Numbered from the stretch's first letter, positions 1 through 9,048 are shown. The stretch: 64,000 nt of DNA from Rhodopseudomonas boonkerdii (GCF_021184025.1 NZ_CP036537.1:3782001-3846000), one strand, 5' to 3'. Numbers and translations are program-made. The notes: a model not told the origin generated them from the sequence alone.

Positions 1-1455
1 CACCGCGATCTGACCGCCCTGCGCCGCGGTGCTTGACCCATTCTTGAAGGTGACAAAGCCGCCACTGACGATTTCGATGCGCGACTGGTCCCGCCGATCC
101 GAGAGTGTCGAAAGGTTGTCGAACTGCCCGAACACCGCCAGCGAACGCGCCGCGTCCTGCGTCACCGAGGCCGCGATCAGCCCGTCGCGCTGTCCGTTCA
201 GCGCGGTCTCGCTGCTGCCGAGTTCCGGCAGCACGACGGTCAAGCTGCCAGCGGCAAGAGTGACGCCGCCTGCACTGTCACTCGCGGAATTGAGCAGATG
301 AATGGTGCCCCGCGTGTTCACCGAAGTGGTCGAGATGAGCGTGCCGCTCTGCATCAGCGTCCGTCCGGCGAGCGTGACGTCGCCCTGCTGGGCGAAGATC
401 AGGCCACTGTTGGTAACAGCTCCGTTCGGACTGCCTGCTGCAATCACAGGCGCGACCTCGGTACCGCGCGTCGTCGAGTACGTGTTGACGTCGGTGCCGT
501 AACCGGGCCTTAAGATGAAGTCGTCGCCAGCCGCCAGCAGTGCCTGGCCCCTCGGCGTCTGGATCGTGCCCTCATTCGTCACCGACGAGCCGAGCAACGC
601 GATGAAGCCGCCGCCGGAGGTTACTTGTGCCGGCGCACGGGCCGCGATCAGCGCGCCGGCCTCGACCGTGATCTTGCCGCCCGCGCCGGTAAAGCTCGCC
701 GCATAGCCCGAACCACTCTGGGTCGAATAGATGCCATTGGTGAGAAACTGACTCTCTGTGATGTTAGCACTCGACGCAATCAATGACCCAACATTGATCT
801 GGCTGTTGCCGCCGAAGATGATGCCACTCTGGTTGATGACATACACCTGACCGTCGGCCTTGATCTGGCCGAGGATCTGGCTCGGACCGGCATTGCGGTC
901 CACGCGATTGAGCGCGACCCAATTGCTGTTGCCCTGCTGATCGAAGGTCAGTGTGGTGCGCGCGCCGACGTTGAAGCTCTGCCAGTTGAGGATCGCCTGC
1001 GGTGTGGTCTGGCGGACATTGACCTGGCTCTGCCCCGTCCCGTCGACACTCTGGGTCGGCTCATAGGCGCCGGTCCAGCCCGCCGGCATGTTCGGCAGCA
1101 GGCCGCCGGCGCCGAGGCCATTCGGCACCACGACCGGCACCGTCACCGATGTCTGTTGCGCGGCTGCCGCGGCACGCGCGGCGGCCTGGACCGCCTGGAT
1201 ATTCTGCACGGCCCGCGCCGCCCGCGCCAACGAATCCTGTGTCTGTCGTGCAGCCGCCGCGGCCTGTTGCGCCGCCTGCGTCGCTGCATCCGAAGCGAGG
1301 TTCGGCGCCGAGACCGCGCCTCCTGCACTGCCGCCGTTGATCGAACGTGCCTGCGTATCGTTCCCGGCAATAAGCGTGAGAGCGATCACGCTCGCCCCAG
1401 TCAAAAAAGCTGCGTGGCGATGGATACCGGACTTTGAAGAACGAGAATTGCGCAT
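1..1455 (-). CDS. Filamentous haemagglutinin-type exoprotein (TpsA), 5' part only
   Basis: Partial gene running off the left edge; 485 codons are visible. The start ATG at 1455 opens a basic N-terminus and a hydrophobic segment ending near QARS, a signal peptide. An Ala/Gln-rich stretch (about residues 45-100) follows. A haemagglutination-activity / two-partner-secretion domain then begins near residue 125, with VNVRQTTPQAILNWQSFNVG and, about 70 residues on, NQSGIIFGG, the family's usual NPNGIIFG-like signature. After it come Gly-rich beta-helix-like repeats. Such proteins are exported by Sec and then by an outer-membrane TpsB pore, which is not in this window and may lie to the left. The gene follows the STN, sigma and FecR genes on the same strand, so it is a likely target of that sigma factor (inference). 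Product family is clear; function (adhesion, haem binding or contact inhibition) cannot be told from this part. Confidence 0.85.
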   Translation of the reverse strand, partial: MRNSRSSKSGIHRHAAFLTGASVIALTLIAGNDTQARSINGGSAGGAVSAPNLASDAATQAAQQAAAAARQTQDSLARAARAVQNIQAVQAAARAAAAAQQTSVTVPVVVPNGLGAGGLLPNMPAGWTGAYEPTQSVDGTGQSQVNVRQTTPQAILNWQSFNVGARTTLTFDQQGNSNWVALNRVDRNAGPSQILGQIKADGQVYVINQSGIIFGGNSQINVGSLIASSANITESQFLTNGIYSTQSGSGYAASFTGAGGKITVEAGALIAARAPAQVTSGGGFIALLGSSVTNEGTIQTPRGQALLAAGDDFILRPGYGTDVNTYSTTRGTEVAPVIAAGSPNGAVTNSGLIFAQQGDVTLAGRTLMQSGTLISTTSVNTRGTIHLLNSASDSAGGVTLAAGSLTVVLPELGSSETALNGQRDGLIAASVTQDAARSLAVFGQFDNLSTLSDRRDQSRIEIVSGGFVTFKNGSSTAAQGGQIAV

Positions 1456-1641
1456 TGCAGGCTTTCTGATCGGACATACCGGCGCGGCAACCGCCCGCCG
1501 GTCCGTCACGGGTGCTTTGGACCGGCCATACGACGTTTCAGAACCGTGAGGTGTGCAACGATTTCGAAAGATTCTTTTTGCAGATCGATTTGTCGGGAAC
1601 ATGAACACGATCGCACCGCGTTCAAACCGATGTCACATAGC

Positions 1642-2634
1642 TCAGCTAATAATGAGAATTGCGCCTGGAAGTTTGGTCACGCGCGCGCCGAACGCCGCCT
1701 CCAGCTGCGTAACGACGCTTTCCAGCCGATCGAGCTTGAAACGCGCGGTGTAGCGACGGCGACCAAGGCTTTCATTCATCAGGAAGATATGTCCGACGCG
1801 ATACCGGTTGACCTCGTCGATCACACGCGACAGCGGCTCGTCCTTGAAATATAGCTCGCCTTCCCGCCATCCGGTCACCATGGCAGCTTCAACCGAAACC
1901 AGCGGTCCCAATCTGCCGGCTGCATAGGCGACCTGCTGGTTTTTTCGCAAAGTCATCGCCGCCCCCTGCAGGGTCACCGAAACGTCGCCTTCCACGCATG
2001 TAACCGTGACGTTCGGCGCCTCACATCGCACGGTGAAATTGGCCGCATCCGCGGTCGTGCGGCCATGTCCCGCCGTGACAGCAACGCCCTTGGCGCGCGT
2101 CGCGAACGCCGCCTCTCCTGTAATCAGATCGATCCGATCGATTCCCGCGGGATCGGCACTGAGGTTCAAGCTCGTCCGTGTATTCATCTCGACGGCGCCG
2201 GTATCGGCCAGTGCGATACGACGTTGCTCACCGGTGGCCGTCCGATAGTCTGCGGCCATGTCGGTGACGGAGGGCCATAATCCAAGCGGTGGACGTGCGA
2301 CCACGAATGCCGCTCCAGCCACCGATGTCGCCAACGCGCCGCCGAGAAACGCGCGCCGCCGCATCGAAGGGACTGCGGGCTTGATCGCCGTCAGCACAGC
2401 CAAGCTTTGCCCGACCGGCTGCCGTGCCATGTTCTCGAGTGCAGGACCGAACGACTGCCATCGATCGTTAGCCTCGACAAAGGCGCCGGAATGCAACGGG
2501 CTACGCGCGCACCAGCGCTCGAGATCAACCAATTCGGCCTTGCTTGCGTCACCGGAGGTGAGGCGTAAAACCCAATCCCAAGCCTCCTGCCGCACCATAT
2601 CGACGTCGTCCTGTCTGCTCTCAGATCGTGCCAT
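1642..2634 (-). CDS. FecR-family anti-sigma regulator
   Basis: A 330-residue protein of normal FecR length. The N-terminal cytoplasmic part has the FecR/DUF4880 pattern (EAWDWVLRLTSGDAS, then LERWCARSPLHSGAF). A membrane segment (about residues 95-115, RRAFLGGALATSVAGAAFVV) leads to the periplasmic FecR domain (YRTATGEQRRIALADTGAVEMN). The C-terminus has an STN-like fold (FKDEPLSRVIDEVNRY). It should hold the adjacent ECF sigma factor inactive or activate it on contact with a periplasmic STN domain. ATG at 2634 (MARSES) is preferred over an upstream start at 2703 because DUF4880 sequence begins there; the gap to the sigma gene is then 90 bp. The partner here appears to be the STN protein at 3373-4044 rather than a TonB receptor. 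Confidence 0.9.
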   Translation of the reverse strand: MARSESRQDDVDMVRQEAWDWVLRLTSGDASKAELVDLERWCARSPLHSGAFVEANDRWQSFGPALENMARQPVGQSLAVLTAIKPAVPSMRRRAFLGGALATSVAGAAFVVARPPLGLWPSVTDMAADYRTATGEQRRIALADTGAVEMNTRTSLNLSADPAGIDRIDLITGEAAFATRAKGVAVTAGHGRTTADAANFTVRCEAPNVTVTCVEGDVSVTLQGAAMTLRKNQQVAYAAGRLGPLVSVEAAMVTGWREGELYFKDEPLSRVIDEVNRYRVGHIFLMNESLGRRRYTARFKLDRLESVVTQLEAAFGARVTKLPGAILIIS

Positions 2635-2724
2635 CGTCAAAGACTTCCCGTCGTCGCGATGCAAGCCGGCCAAGATCCAGCCTGACAAGCGGTCAGAAGC
2701 CACACGACAATTCTATGACGTTTC

Positions 2725-3258
2725 TCAGTCGCCATCAGTGCAATCCAAATCCGAATTATTTTCGAGCCGGGCGTCGAGAAAAACGACCGCCTGTTTCAAT
2801 TCATACAGAACCGTGCGTTTGGAGATCCCGAGCTTGTCTGCAATGGCTTGATGGGTCATGCCATTCAGCCGCGACGCCATCAGGATGGCCTGCGTGCGCT
2901 TTGGCAATTGCGCGATCGCCGCCTCGACCTTTTGGAGATCGAGCCTGGCTTCGACCGTTCTCTCCGGATCCGGTGCGGGGTCGGCAACATCCGGAACCTC
3001 GTCCAGTTCATGCCGCTTCGTCCTGCGACGCTCCGCGCGCTGCTGATCCTTCGCGATATTGGCGGCCACCCGCATCAGGAATGCCGGCGGACTACGCACT
3101 TGGCCGGCATCGCCGGGACGATCCAGGCGCAACCACGTCTCATGCAGCGTTTCGCTCGCAATGTCCTCAGATCCGAACTGTCGGATCAGACGCTTCCGAA
3201 AATCGTCATAACGAAGGGTCAGCAAATCCCGCAATGCCGTCCATGTCGTTCCCGTCAT
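2725..3258 (-). CDS. ECF (FecI-type) RNA polymerase sigma factor
   Basis: About 177 residues from MTGTTW. Region 2 is seen as RYDDFRKRLIRQFGSEDIASETLHETWLRL. Region 4 is the helix-turn-helix LPKRTQAILMASRLNGMTHQAIADKLGISKRTVLYELKQA (given here by its ends). This is the layout of iron-starvation-type ECF sigma factors. The linker between regions 2 and 4 is rich in charged residues. It lies between the STN protein upstream and FecR downstream on the same strand, the order of a cell-surface signalling unit. An in-frame start 30 bp further upstream (3288) is possible. Targets probably include the exoprotein gene downstream (inference). Confidence 0.9.
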   Translation of the reverse strand: MTGTTWTALRDLLTLRYDDFRKRLIRQFGSEDIASETLHETWLRLDRPGDAGQVRSPPAFLMRVAANIAKDQQRAERRRTKRHELDEVPDVADPAPDPERTVEARLDLQKVEAAIAQLPKRTQAILMASRLNGMTHQAIADKLGISKRTVLYELKQAVVFLDARLENNSDLDCTDGD

Positions 3259-3372
3259 AGACCGACAGATCCTCAAGCCATCCGGCAAAATACACGGGCA
3301 GCCGGCGCCGCCCGCAACAAGAAGCCGCGCTCGACTATCACTCTTTTATGACAGATCGACTAAACTGCTGAC

Positions 3373-4044
3373 CTAGCCGCTGCAGTCACCGGTGCGATCC
3401 GGCGACCGCGCACCGATGCTCAGGATGAATGGCTGGGGGCTGTCGGACGGCGGCGCCATCCGTAGAGAGACGCCACTTAGTGCTGCGACCACGGCGCGAT
3501 CCCTTTCCGCGTCTCCGGTCGAACCGACCAGGGATGTTCGCTGAAACACGCCCGATGGCGCGATCCAGATCTCGACGGCTACCTTGTACGATCCGGGTCG
3601 CGTCAGCTCACCGCGGCACAGCGCATCGACGACCCCTCTTTGAAGCGCCGTCATGAACGGGAGCCCGCGCGCTGCGGCCGGACCGGTCAACGCCGCTTTC
3701 TGTTGCGGCGCCGGCACGATGATGAAGGCGTCGGAATCGGTGCGGCGGGCGATCAATCCGGTTGCGGTCAGGAGTTGAGCCAATGCGGAAGCGGGCGTGA
3801 AACGACCGGTGACAGACTTCGCAGTCAAGCCCGCCGTCAGCGCAGTCTCATAGAAGACCTGTGTCCCGCTGGTCCTGATGTAAACGTCGAGAGCCGCATC
3901 AAGTGGCTGCGCCGCGATATCATAGACGCGAGACGGCGCTGTCTCCTCAGCGCCGGAGTGACCCGCTGCGGAAACCAGCGCGAGAACCAGCATCACAACG
4001 AAACACGCGGCTCGCCGGTCAATCCAGGTCAACTCAGGCCTCAC
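3373..4044 (-). CDS. Stand-alone STN signalling protein with TonB-like C-terminus (VreA-like)
   Basis: 223 residues. An N-terminal signal peptide or anchor (RAACFVVMLVLALVSAAGHS) is followed by a secretin/TonB short N-terminal domain, residues about 38-110: YDIAAQPLDAALDVYIRTSG, then VTGRFTPASALAQLLTATGL and DAFIIVP. Residues about 130-205 resemble a TonB C-terminal domain (ALQRGVVDALCRGELTRPGS, VEIWIAPSGVF, RDRAVVAALSGVSL). No plug or 22-strand barrel follows, so this is not a TonB-dependent receptor. STN domains normally pass a receptor signal to FecR; here the domain stands alone beside a sigma/FecR pair. The nearest described analogue is VreA of the Pseudomonas aeruginosa PUMA3 system. 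The gene is first in the probable STN-sigma-FecR-exoprotein series. Domain assignment is by eye. Confidence 0.8.
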   Translation of the reverse strand: MRPELTWIDRRAACFVVMLVLALVSAAGHSGAEETAPSRVYDIAAQPLDAALDVYIRTSGTQVFYETALTAGLTAKSVTGRFTPASALAQLLTATGLIARRTDSDAFIIVPAPQQKAALTGPAAARGLPFMTALQRGVVDALCRGELTRPGSYKVAVEIWIAPSGVFQRTSLVGSTGDAERDRAVVAALSGVSLRMAPPSDSPQPFILSIGARSPDRTGDCSG

Positions 4045-4341
4045 ATCCCGACTTGTTTAAAACTGCCAGAAGTCAGTTCATATAGAAGCCGACATCGCGA
4101 GGTCAAACACGGTCTACGGTTGCCCATATGGGACGCATATCGAAATTTGTGTCCAGGGCCGCCCCTATCCTTCTACTGGAGATGCGAAGAGAGTCGGGGT
4201 TTCGCCACCGTTTTCTGACAATAGAATCCAGCCTGTCGGCGAGATATGTCACGATACGAAGCAAGCGCGCATGCGAAACATGTCGAACGACACCGACATC
4301 TCGAAAATTCTCTTATAGAGTGACGGCTGTTACCCTTGCGA

Positions 4342-7272
4342 TCAAAATTGCAGGCGGAGACCGGCGCTGGCCTTGAGGATGTAGCTGTTGCCGAAGTCAC
4401 GGAACGGTGTGTTGCCGGAGAGCTCGCCATAGAACGTGAGATTCTTGCGCCAGGTCACGCTCGCACCCAGGCCGAGTTCACCCCACAAACGTTCGTCGGC
4501 ATTGATGATGGGTGTTCCCACGACCAGAGTGCGCATGCCGTCGAGCCATTCATAGCTGACATTGGCGATTCCATAGATGCGGCTGCGGCCGCCGTCCCAT
4601 GCCCCCTGATGATCGAACGCAATGCCCCAGCGTGTTTTCAGGCTGTCGTTCTTATCGGTCGCCACGTCGGCACCCGACGGATCAATGAAGCGGTCGAACC
4701 GGACATTGGAATAGACCATCTGGAATTGCGGCGTGATGCCAAACCTCTCGCCGAACGAGATCCGCTTGCCTGCTTCAATGCTGAGCGCCTCGCCGTTGCC
4801 GCCATTGTCGTGGGTGAGCGAGCCGAGAAGTCCGGAAGTGAGGTTGCTGCTATACCGGTTGACCTGCGCCTGACCGTCGACATAGAAGCCCGTGACACCG
4901 TACCAGGTCAATGTTGCGCCAAGGCCGTAGCCGTTAGTCTTCAGCGCGCCGTTGCCGAACACCGAGTTGATCCGGCTGTTGGCCTCGCCATAGGAGACGT
5001 TGACGCCTGCCACCAGGCGCCCACTTGTGTCGCTATCGACAAGCACCCGATCAGCCCCCGCCTGCATCTTCCAGGTATCGATGTTCTGGTCCAAACCGGC
5101 CGTCGACATCGCGGAATTATTGAAGCGCCCCTGAGTGCCTTCCGTTCGGCCCCAAATTCCGTTGCCGTCGCCATTGGCGCCGGGCCCCCAGATGCGGTTA
5201 CCAACGCGTTGCTGCAGCGTCGGCAGAGTGTTGAGCGACTGCAGATTGGAGCCGTAGGCCTCATAGACAGGCACACCGGGCTGATAGAGCGGCATCGCGG
5301 CGGAGCCGCCCGGTTCGCTCGGCCTGCCCGGATCTGTCAGGGCGGAACGTAGATACCAGTCGCCATCCGTGGGAGTGGAGACGCCGCCTTGATAGAGACG
5401 ATAGGCATAAGCACCGGCAATCACCGCCGGAGCGCCCTGGAAGACATAGTTACCGTTGAGCACAAAAGTGCCGTTGGATGCACCTACGACATCGATGATC
5501 CTGATGCCGTTCACGGTTTGCGCACCAAGGCCGCCACGGTTGATGATGCTGACCTGCGTAGCGCCTGAGGTCGTGCCGTTCACCACAAGGCGGCTGGTCT
5601 GCGAATTGTCGTCGCCCAGAACAGTCGCTATTTCAAGGCGTCCGCCATTGCTGGCATAGTTGCCCTGGACAGTGAGCGTGCCCATGGCATTGCCATAGCC
5701 CGGCGCGATGACGCCGGTATTGACGACGCTCCCGACGCTGCCCGTGCCCACGAGCCGTCCGGAGGTATCCACCAGCATGTTGCCGCCCAGCACGCCGTTC
5801 ACCGCCAGCGTGCCGGCCGAGACGGTTGATGCGCCGGTAAAGCCAGAGCTGTCCCCGGTCAGCGTCAGCTGACCGAGGCCGAGCTTATTGAAGTTCGATG
5901 AGCCAGAAAAATTTGTACCGATGGCAATATCATGCGCGTTGGTATCGAACCACGCGCCTCCGGCTCCCACCGTCAGTGCCCCGAACCCGTTCAGGAAGTT
6001 GGCTTCATCTCGCGTCGCCCGCAGAATACCGCCGTTGAGGTCGAGGATAGCAATGGCACCAGCTCCTCTGATCACCGAGCCGGTTTCGACAATGCCGCGT
6101 CCGGTAGCGTCGCCGTTGAGATGAAGCGTTCCACTGCTCGTGAAGCCATTGGCGATATGAACATCTTGGCCCACGCTCACGAAGCCTCCCTTACCAACGG
6201 TCATCGCGCCGATGCCATCGCGACCAACATCAATGCGGTCGGTCGCAGTTAAGCTTGAGACGTCCCCTGTGCTGCTTGAGACGTTGACCGTGCCCGTGCC
6301 GCCGTTCATGTAGCCGATATAGATAGAAGCAGCGCCGCCTCCGGCTGTACTCGTAGCCACCGCGGCGCCGTCCACGACGTTGAGTGTGCCGGTGCCCGAG
6401 AAACCCACGTAAATATTGTTGGCAGCGTTCCAGGTCGAGACGTTGCCGTTGGTGTCGCGGCCTGAGACGGTGGCCGTGCCTTCGCTACCGCCTCCGTAGC
6501 CGATAAGAGCCTGCCCACTGTTCACTAGCCCGCCATTCAGGATGTCGAGCGTGTTGTTTCTGCCGTCTATGCCAACATAAATCTGGTTGGTAACGTTCAA
6601 GATCGAAGCATGTTGGTTGATGTCGCGGCCCGTGACCGTAACTGCACCAGTACCACTGCTATTGTTGCCGATAATGACCAGTGTACTGTTGACCATCCCA
6701 CCGTCTTGGATGGCGAGCGAGCCTTGGCCGCTGTCACCAACATAAAGCGTGCCAGTATTGGTCCAGGTCGAGGCACGACCGCTACCGTCATGGCCCGAGA
6801 CAGTGACATTGCTTTGGCTGCTGGCCCCGGCGCCGATATAGCCGTCGGCATTGCTCACCTGGCCACCATTTTGGATGATAAGCGTGCCGTTGCCGTCCTG
6901 CCCCACAACGAGGTCACCGTTATTGGTCCAGGTCGAGGCATTACCGCTACCGTCGGTGCCCGAGACGGTGACCGTTCCCTGGCCGAGAGCGCCGTTGCCG
7001 ATCAAGCCGGCGCCATTGGTCACGGTGCCGCCGTCTGTGATATTCAGCGTGCCCGTTGCCGTATTGCCGACAAGGAGATCGGTGCCGACCATCCAATTCG
7101 GCGTTTGAATGGTGCTTACGTCTGGCGATAAATTGCCGGTGCCTGACACCGATTGCGCAGCTGCCGGTCGCATGCCGGCAATGGCAGCGACGAGCGTAAC
7201 AATCGCTGTGGTGAGAAACAGGGATCGGCGGAAGCTGACGACACCGGTGCCGCCCTTTGTCGTGCGTCTCAT
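4342..7272 (-). CDS. Autotransporter with T5SS/PEP-CTERM-type repeats (type Va)
   Basis: About 976 residues from the ATG at 7272. A signal peptide (RRSLFLTTAIVTLVAAIAGM, then AAAQ) is followed by four to five imperfect repeats of roughly 50-60 residues (about residues 60-330). Their core is VGxxGxGTLxIxxGGxVxN, then IGxxxxxxGxVTVSGxDxxG and STW, as in the T5SS/PEP-CTERM-associated repeat family. A later beta-strand repeat (LGLGQLTLTGDSSGFTG) is of the autotransporter type. The C-terminal 280 residues form an autotransporter barrel ending in aromatic LRLQF. In this frame the reading could extend to a TTG at 7389, but ATG with a normal-length signal peptide is preferred; no convincing Shine-Dalgarno decides it. 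It is a passenger-barrel surface protein, same strand as the signalling cluster, from which it is separated by about 300 bp. Positions 7273-7542 hold no other gene. Confidence 0.88.
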   Translation of the reverse strand: MRRTTKGGTGVVSFRRSLFLTTAIVTLVAAIAGMRPAAAQSVSGTGNLSPDVSTIQTPNWMVGTDLLVGNTATGTLNITDGGTVTNGAGLIGNGALGQGTVTVSGTDGSGNASTWTNNGDLVVGQDGNGTLIIQNGGQVSNADGYIGAGASSQSNVTVSGHDGSGRASTWTNTGTLYVGDSGQGSLAIQDGGMVNSTLVIIGNNSSGTGAVTVTGRDINQHASILNVTNQIYVGIDGRNNTLDILNGGLVNSGQALIGYGGGSEGTATVSGRDTNGNVSTWNAANNIYVGFSGTGTLNVVDGAAVATSTAGGGAASIYIGYMNGGTGTVNVSSSTGDVSSLTATDRIDVGRDGIGAMTVGKGGFVSVGQDVHIANGFTSSGTLHLNGDATGRGIVETGSVIRGAGAIAILDLNGGILRATRDEANFLNGFGALTVGAGGAWFDTNAHDIAIGTNFSGSSNFNKLGLGQLTLTGDSSGFTGASTVSAGTLAVNGVLGGNMLVDTSGRLVGTGSVGSVVNTGVIAPGYGNAMGTLTVQGNYASNGGRLEIATVLGDDNSQTSRLVVNGTTSGATQVSIINRGGLGAQTVNGIRIIDVVGASNGTFVLNGNYVFQGAPAVIAGAYAYRLYQGGVSTPTDGDWYLRSALTDPGRPSEPGGSAAMPLYQPGVPVYEAYGSNLQSLNTLPTLQQRVGNRIWGPGANGDGNGIWGRTEGTQGRFNNSAMSTAGLDQNIDTWKMQAGADRVLVDSDTSGRLVAGVNVSYGEANSRINSVFGNGALKTNGYGLGATLTWYGVTGFYVDGQAQVNRYSSNLTSGLLGSLTHDNGGNGEALSIEAGKRISFGERFGITPQFQMVYSNVRFDRFIDPSGADVATDKNDSLKTRWGIAFDHQGAWDGGRSRIYGIANVSYEWLDGMRTLVVGTPIINADERLWGELGLGASVTWRKNLTFYGELSGNTPFRDFGNSYILKASAGLRLQF

Positions 7273-7542
7273 CGCTTTTGCGACGCTCCCCCGCCAAGCG
7301 TTCGCCGATTGGCGGAGAGCAGCTGCCTGCCTAACTAACTCCACCACCGAGACGCGACGCGCATCTGGTAAAGCCCGAGTGAATGACAACTCGAATCATT
7401 GCCATAGGCCCCATTCGAGTTGGTCAAGATTAATCCCGGGTTACTGGTTGGAGCATACGGTTAGGCTCTGGCTATGCCGCGATAAGACTCCGTCGGGGCT
7501 GTTGAAGCGCTAGCGTGATCATGGGCCTCTGCGAGCGGGATT

Positions 7543-7875
7543 TCAGTCATCAGATCGTTGTGGACGCGTCGTTTCTCCTGCAAGAATAAAACGAGCATGG
7601 AAGGACAATTTACTGACGAGCTTGTGTCCTGTCAGGGTCGGGACGGGATCGGGCTCGGACGCGTCCGCCCCCTCCGGACGCTCGACTGGCACCGGAACGG
7701 CTGGCCCCTCCCGCATGACGCCACCGGGAAAACGCAAGCGCGTGTACTCGCACGCGCTCGGGTCCTTACACTCGTCGATAATTACAATTAGCTGGGCGAT
7801 GGAGTCGACCGAATAGATCCCGACCAGATCACGGGGCTCGATCAAACGAACAACGTGGGCGGGCGTGCATCTCAC
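7543..7875 (-). CDS. Conserved hypothetical small protein
   Basis: 110 residues, soluble, no signal peptide. Notable text is CTPAHVVRLIEPRDLVGIYS, then LIVIIDECKDPSACEYTRL and a Pro/Glu-rich tail. It gives the impression of a compact protein that I associate with short Bradyrhizobium-type hypotheticals, but I cannot assign a domain. The shared codon usage and ordered N-terminal half favour a real gene; the C-terminal third is low-complexity. Function unknown. Confidence 0.55.
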   Translation of the reverse strand: MRCTPAHVVRLIEPRDLVGIYSVDSIAQLIVIIDECKDPSACEYTRLRFPGGVMREGPAVPVPVERPEGADASEPDPVPTLTGHKLVSKLSFHARFILAGETTRPQRSDD

Positions 7876-7971
7876 CGGCCCCGACAGGTCTCCCGCTTGG
7901 ACTATATCAGAAACCGTCGGGAAATCACCAATGCAAATTGGGACTTACGCGCTTCTGAAAGGACAGCGAAT

Positions 7972-8143
7972 GATGGATAAACGCCAAAGTGCCGCTGTGC
8001 GCCCATCAGCAAAAGCCAAGCCCGACTCTAAGCGCCGAAATTCCGCTAAAGGCTGGTTGCCCTTCCCGTCTAGTTGCGGTTGGATAACGACGGGCTCGGG
8101 GATTGCGCGTATGGGTCACCTACAGACCGCGAGGAACCTATGA
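7972..8143 (+). CDS. Possible small basic protein
   Basis: An ATG at 7972 sits 8 bases after AAAGGA, a fair Shine-Dalgarno. It opens 56 residues rich in Lys, Arg, Ser and Ala (KRQSAAVRPSAKAKPDSKRR). The reading frame overlaps the start of the next gene by 4 bases. The second half (from about SCGWITTG) does not look protein-like. It could equally be leader sequence for the secreted protein downstream. Weakly supported. Confidence 0.25.
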
Positions 8144-8352
8144 AACCGTTACTCTGCATTCTGTCAGCGTCCGTCCTCCTAAGCCTAAGCGCTTCGGCCC
8201 AAGCCGCCGGCACACCTCAACAGCGGCGCGCATGCCGAGAGGATGCGATGCGGTACTGTCGCGAGTTCGTTCCCCGCGTTTCAGCCATCACTCGCTGCAT
8301 GGAGAAGAATATCGGCCGCCTCAGTCCTGCCTGTCGAGCGCAGTTCAAGTAG
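8140..8352 (+). CDS. Small secreted Cys-rich-repeat protein
   Basis: 70 residues from the ATG at 8140, with GAGGA 5-6 bases upstream. A clear signal peptide (PLLCILSASVLLSLSASAQA, cut after AQA) is followed by a 45-residue mature protein with four Cys (ACREDAMRYCREFVPR, ITRCMEKNIGRLSPACRAQF). The spacing C-x7-C, then C-x11-C, resembles single 'cysteine rich repeat' units found in small periplasmic proteins of rhizobia. Probably periplasmic with two disulfides. Function unknown. Confidence 0.75.
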   Translation: MKPLLCILSASVLLSLSASAQAAGTPQQRRACREDAMRYCREFVPRVSAITRCMEKNIGRLSPACRAQFK

Positions 8353-8464
8353 GCGCTGGACATCTCAGTCTCAGTTCTGCTTTATGCAAAGGGCTGAGGC
8401 TTACCGCGAATTGGTAGTTGGCTTCTTTTTGACAGAAGCCGTGAGGCCATCGTGGAGAACTGCC

Positions 8465-8656
8465 ATGCGCGATATCAAGCAGAGACTGGAAAAGCTTCGC
8501 ACCGACGCCGAAGAATGCATCCTGATCAGTAGACTCGCCACCAATCCGACAAAACGACAGACATTTGAAGCCTTGGCCGCCGAATATCAAACGATGGCCC
8601 GTCATCTGGAAACGATCTTCGCTTCCGGCGAAATTCCAGGTGACCTGGGCGTCTAA
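8465..8656 (+). CDS. Small helical hypothetical protein
   Basis: 63 residues, start chosen at MRDIKQRLEKLR because upstream residues in the frame look non-coding. The sequence (RTDAEECILISRLATNPTKR, then EALAAEYQTMARHLE) predicts an all-helical cytosolic protein. It fits a family of short Bradyrhizobium-type hypotheticals. Its 3' end overlaps the converging rnk gene by 4 bases. Function unknown. Confidence 0.6.
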   Translation: MRDIKQRLEKLRTDAEECILISRLATNPTKRQTFEALAAEYQTMARHLETIFASGEIPGDLGV

Positions 8657-9048
8657 GAGACGCGCTCCACCGTAAGCTCGTGCGAGCTGCCATCGCGCGC
8701 GGCCCACTGGATCGACTGACCGACTTTCAGGCCGATCAGAGCGACGCCAACAGGCGTGAGAATCGAAATCCTGTTCGCAGCAATGTCAGCGTCGCCAGGG
8801 AACACCAGCGTGAGCGTGCGCCGCTCGCCCGTCTCCGACCGAAACTCGACGGTTGATCCCATCTGGACAACATCCATCGGCACCGAATTGGCAGCGACTA
8901 TTTCTGCTCGTTCCATCTCGGCATGCAGCGTCTCGCCTACGTCGGCGAACGGTCCGGTTGCCGCATCGGCCATTTCTGTAAGACGTCGGTGATCGACATC
9001 GCTAACGACAATATGCGGTTTGTTGAAGTGAGCAGAGGATTCCATCAT
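8653..9048 (-). CDS. rnk: Nucleoside diphosphate kinase regulator, GreA/GreB C-terminal-like
   Basis: 131 residues. The C-terminal half is a GreA/GreB C-terminal (FKBP-like) domain: MGSTVEFRSETGERRTLTLV, ISILTPVGVALIGLKVGQSI. The N-terminal helix segment (HIVVSDVDHRRLTEMADAAT) is the short Rnk type, not the long Gre coiled coil. Rnk proteins bind RNA polymerase near the secondary channel. The start at 9048 (ATGATG) is preferred because AAAGG lies 8 bases upstream. Convergent with the small gene at 8465-8656. The symbol follows the family; the role in this organism is inference. Confidence 0.8.
   Translation of the reverse strand: MMESSAHFNKPHIVVSDVDHRRLTEMADAATGPFADVGETLHAEMERAEIVAANSVPMDVVQMGSTVEFRSETGERRTLTLVFPGDADIAANRISILTPVGVALIGLKVGQSIQWAARDGSSHELTVERVS

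Noticed and set aside
1644..1662. AT-rich Fur-box-like AATAATGAGAATT in front of the exoprotein gene
   Set aside because: It lies in the FecR coding end, matches the Fur consensus in only part, and there is no second half.
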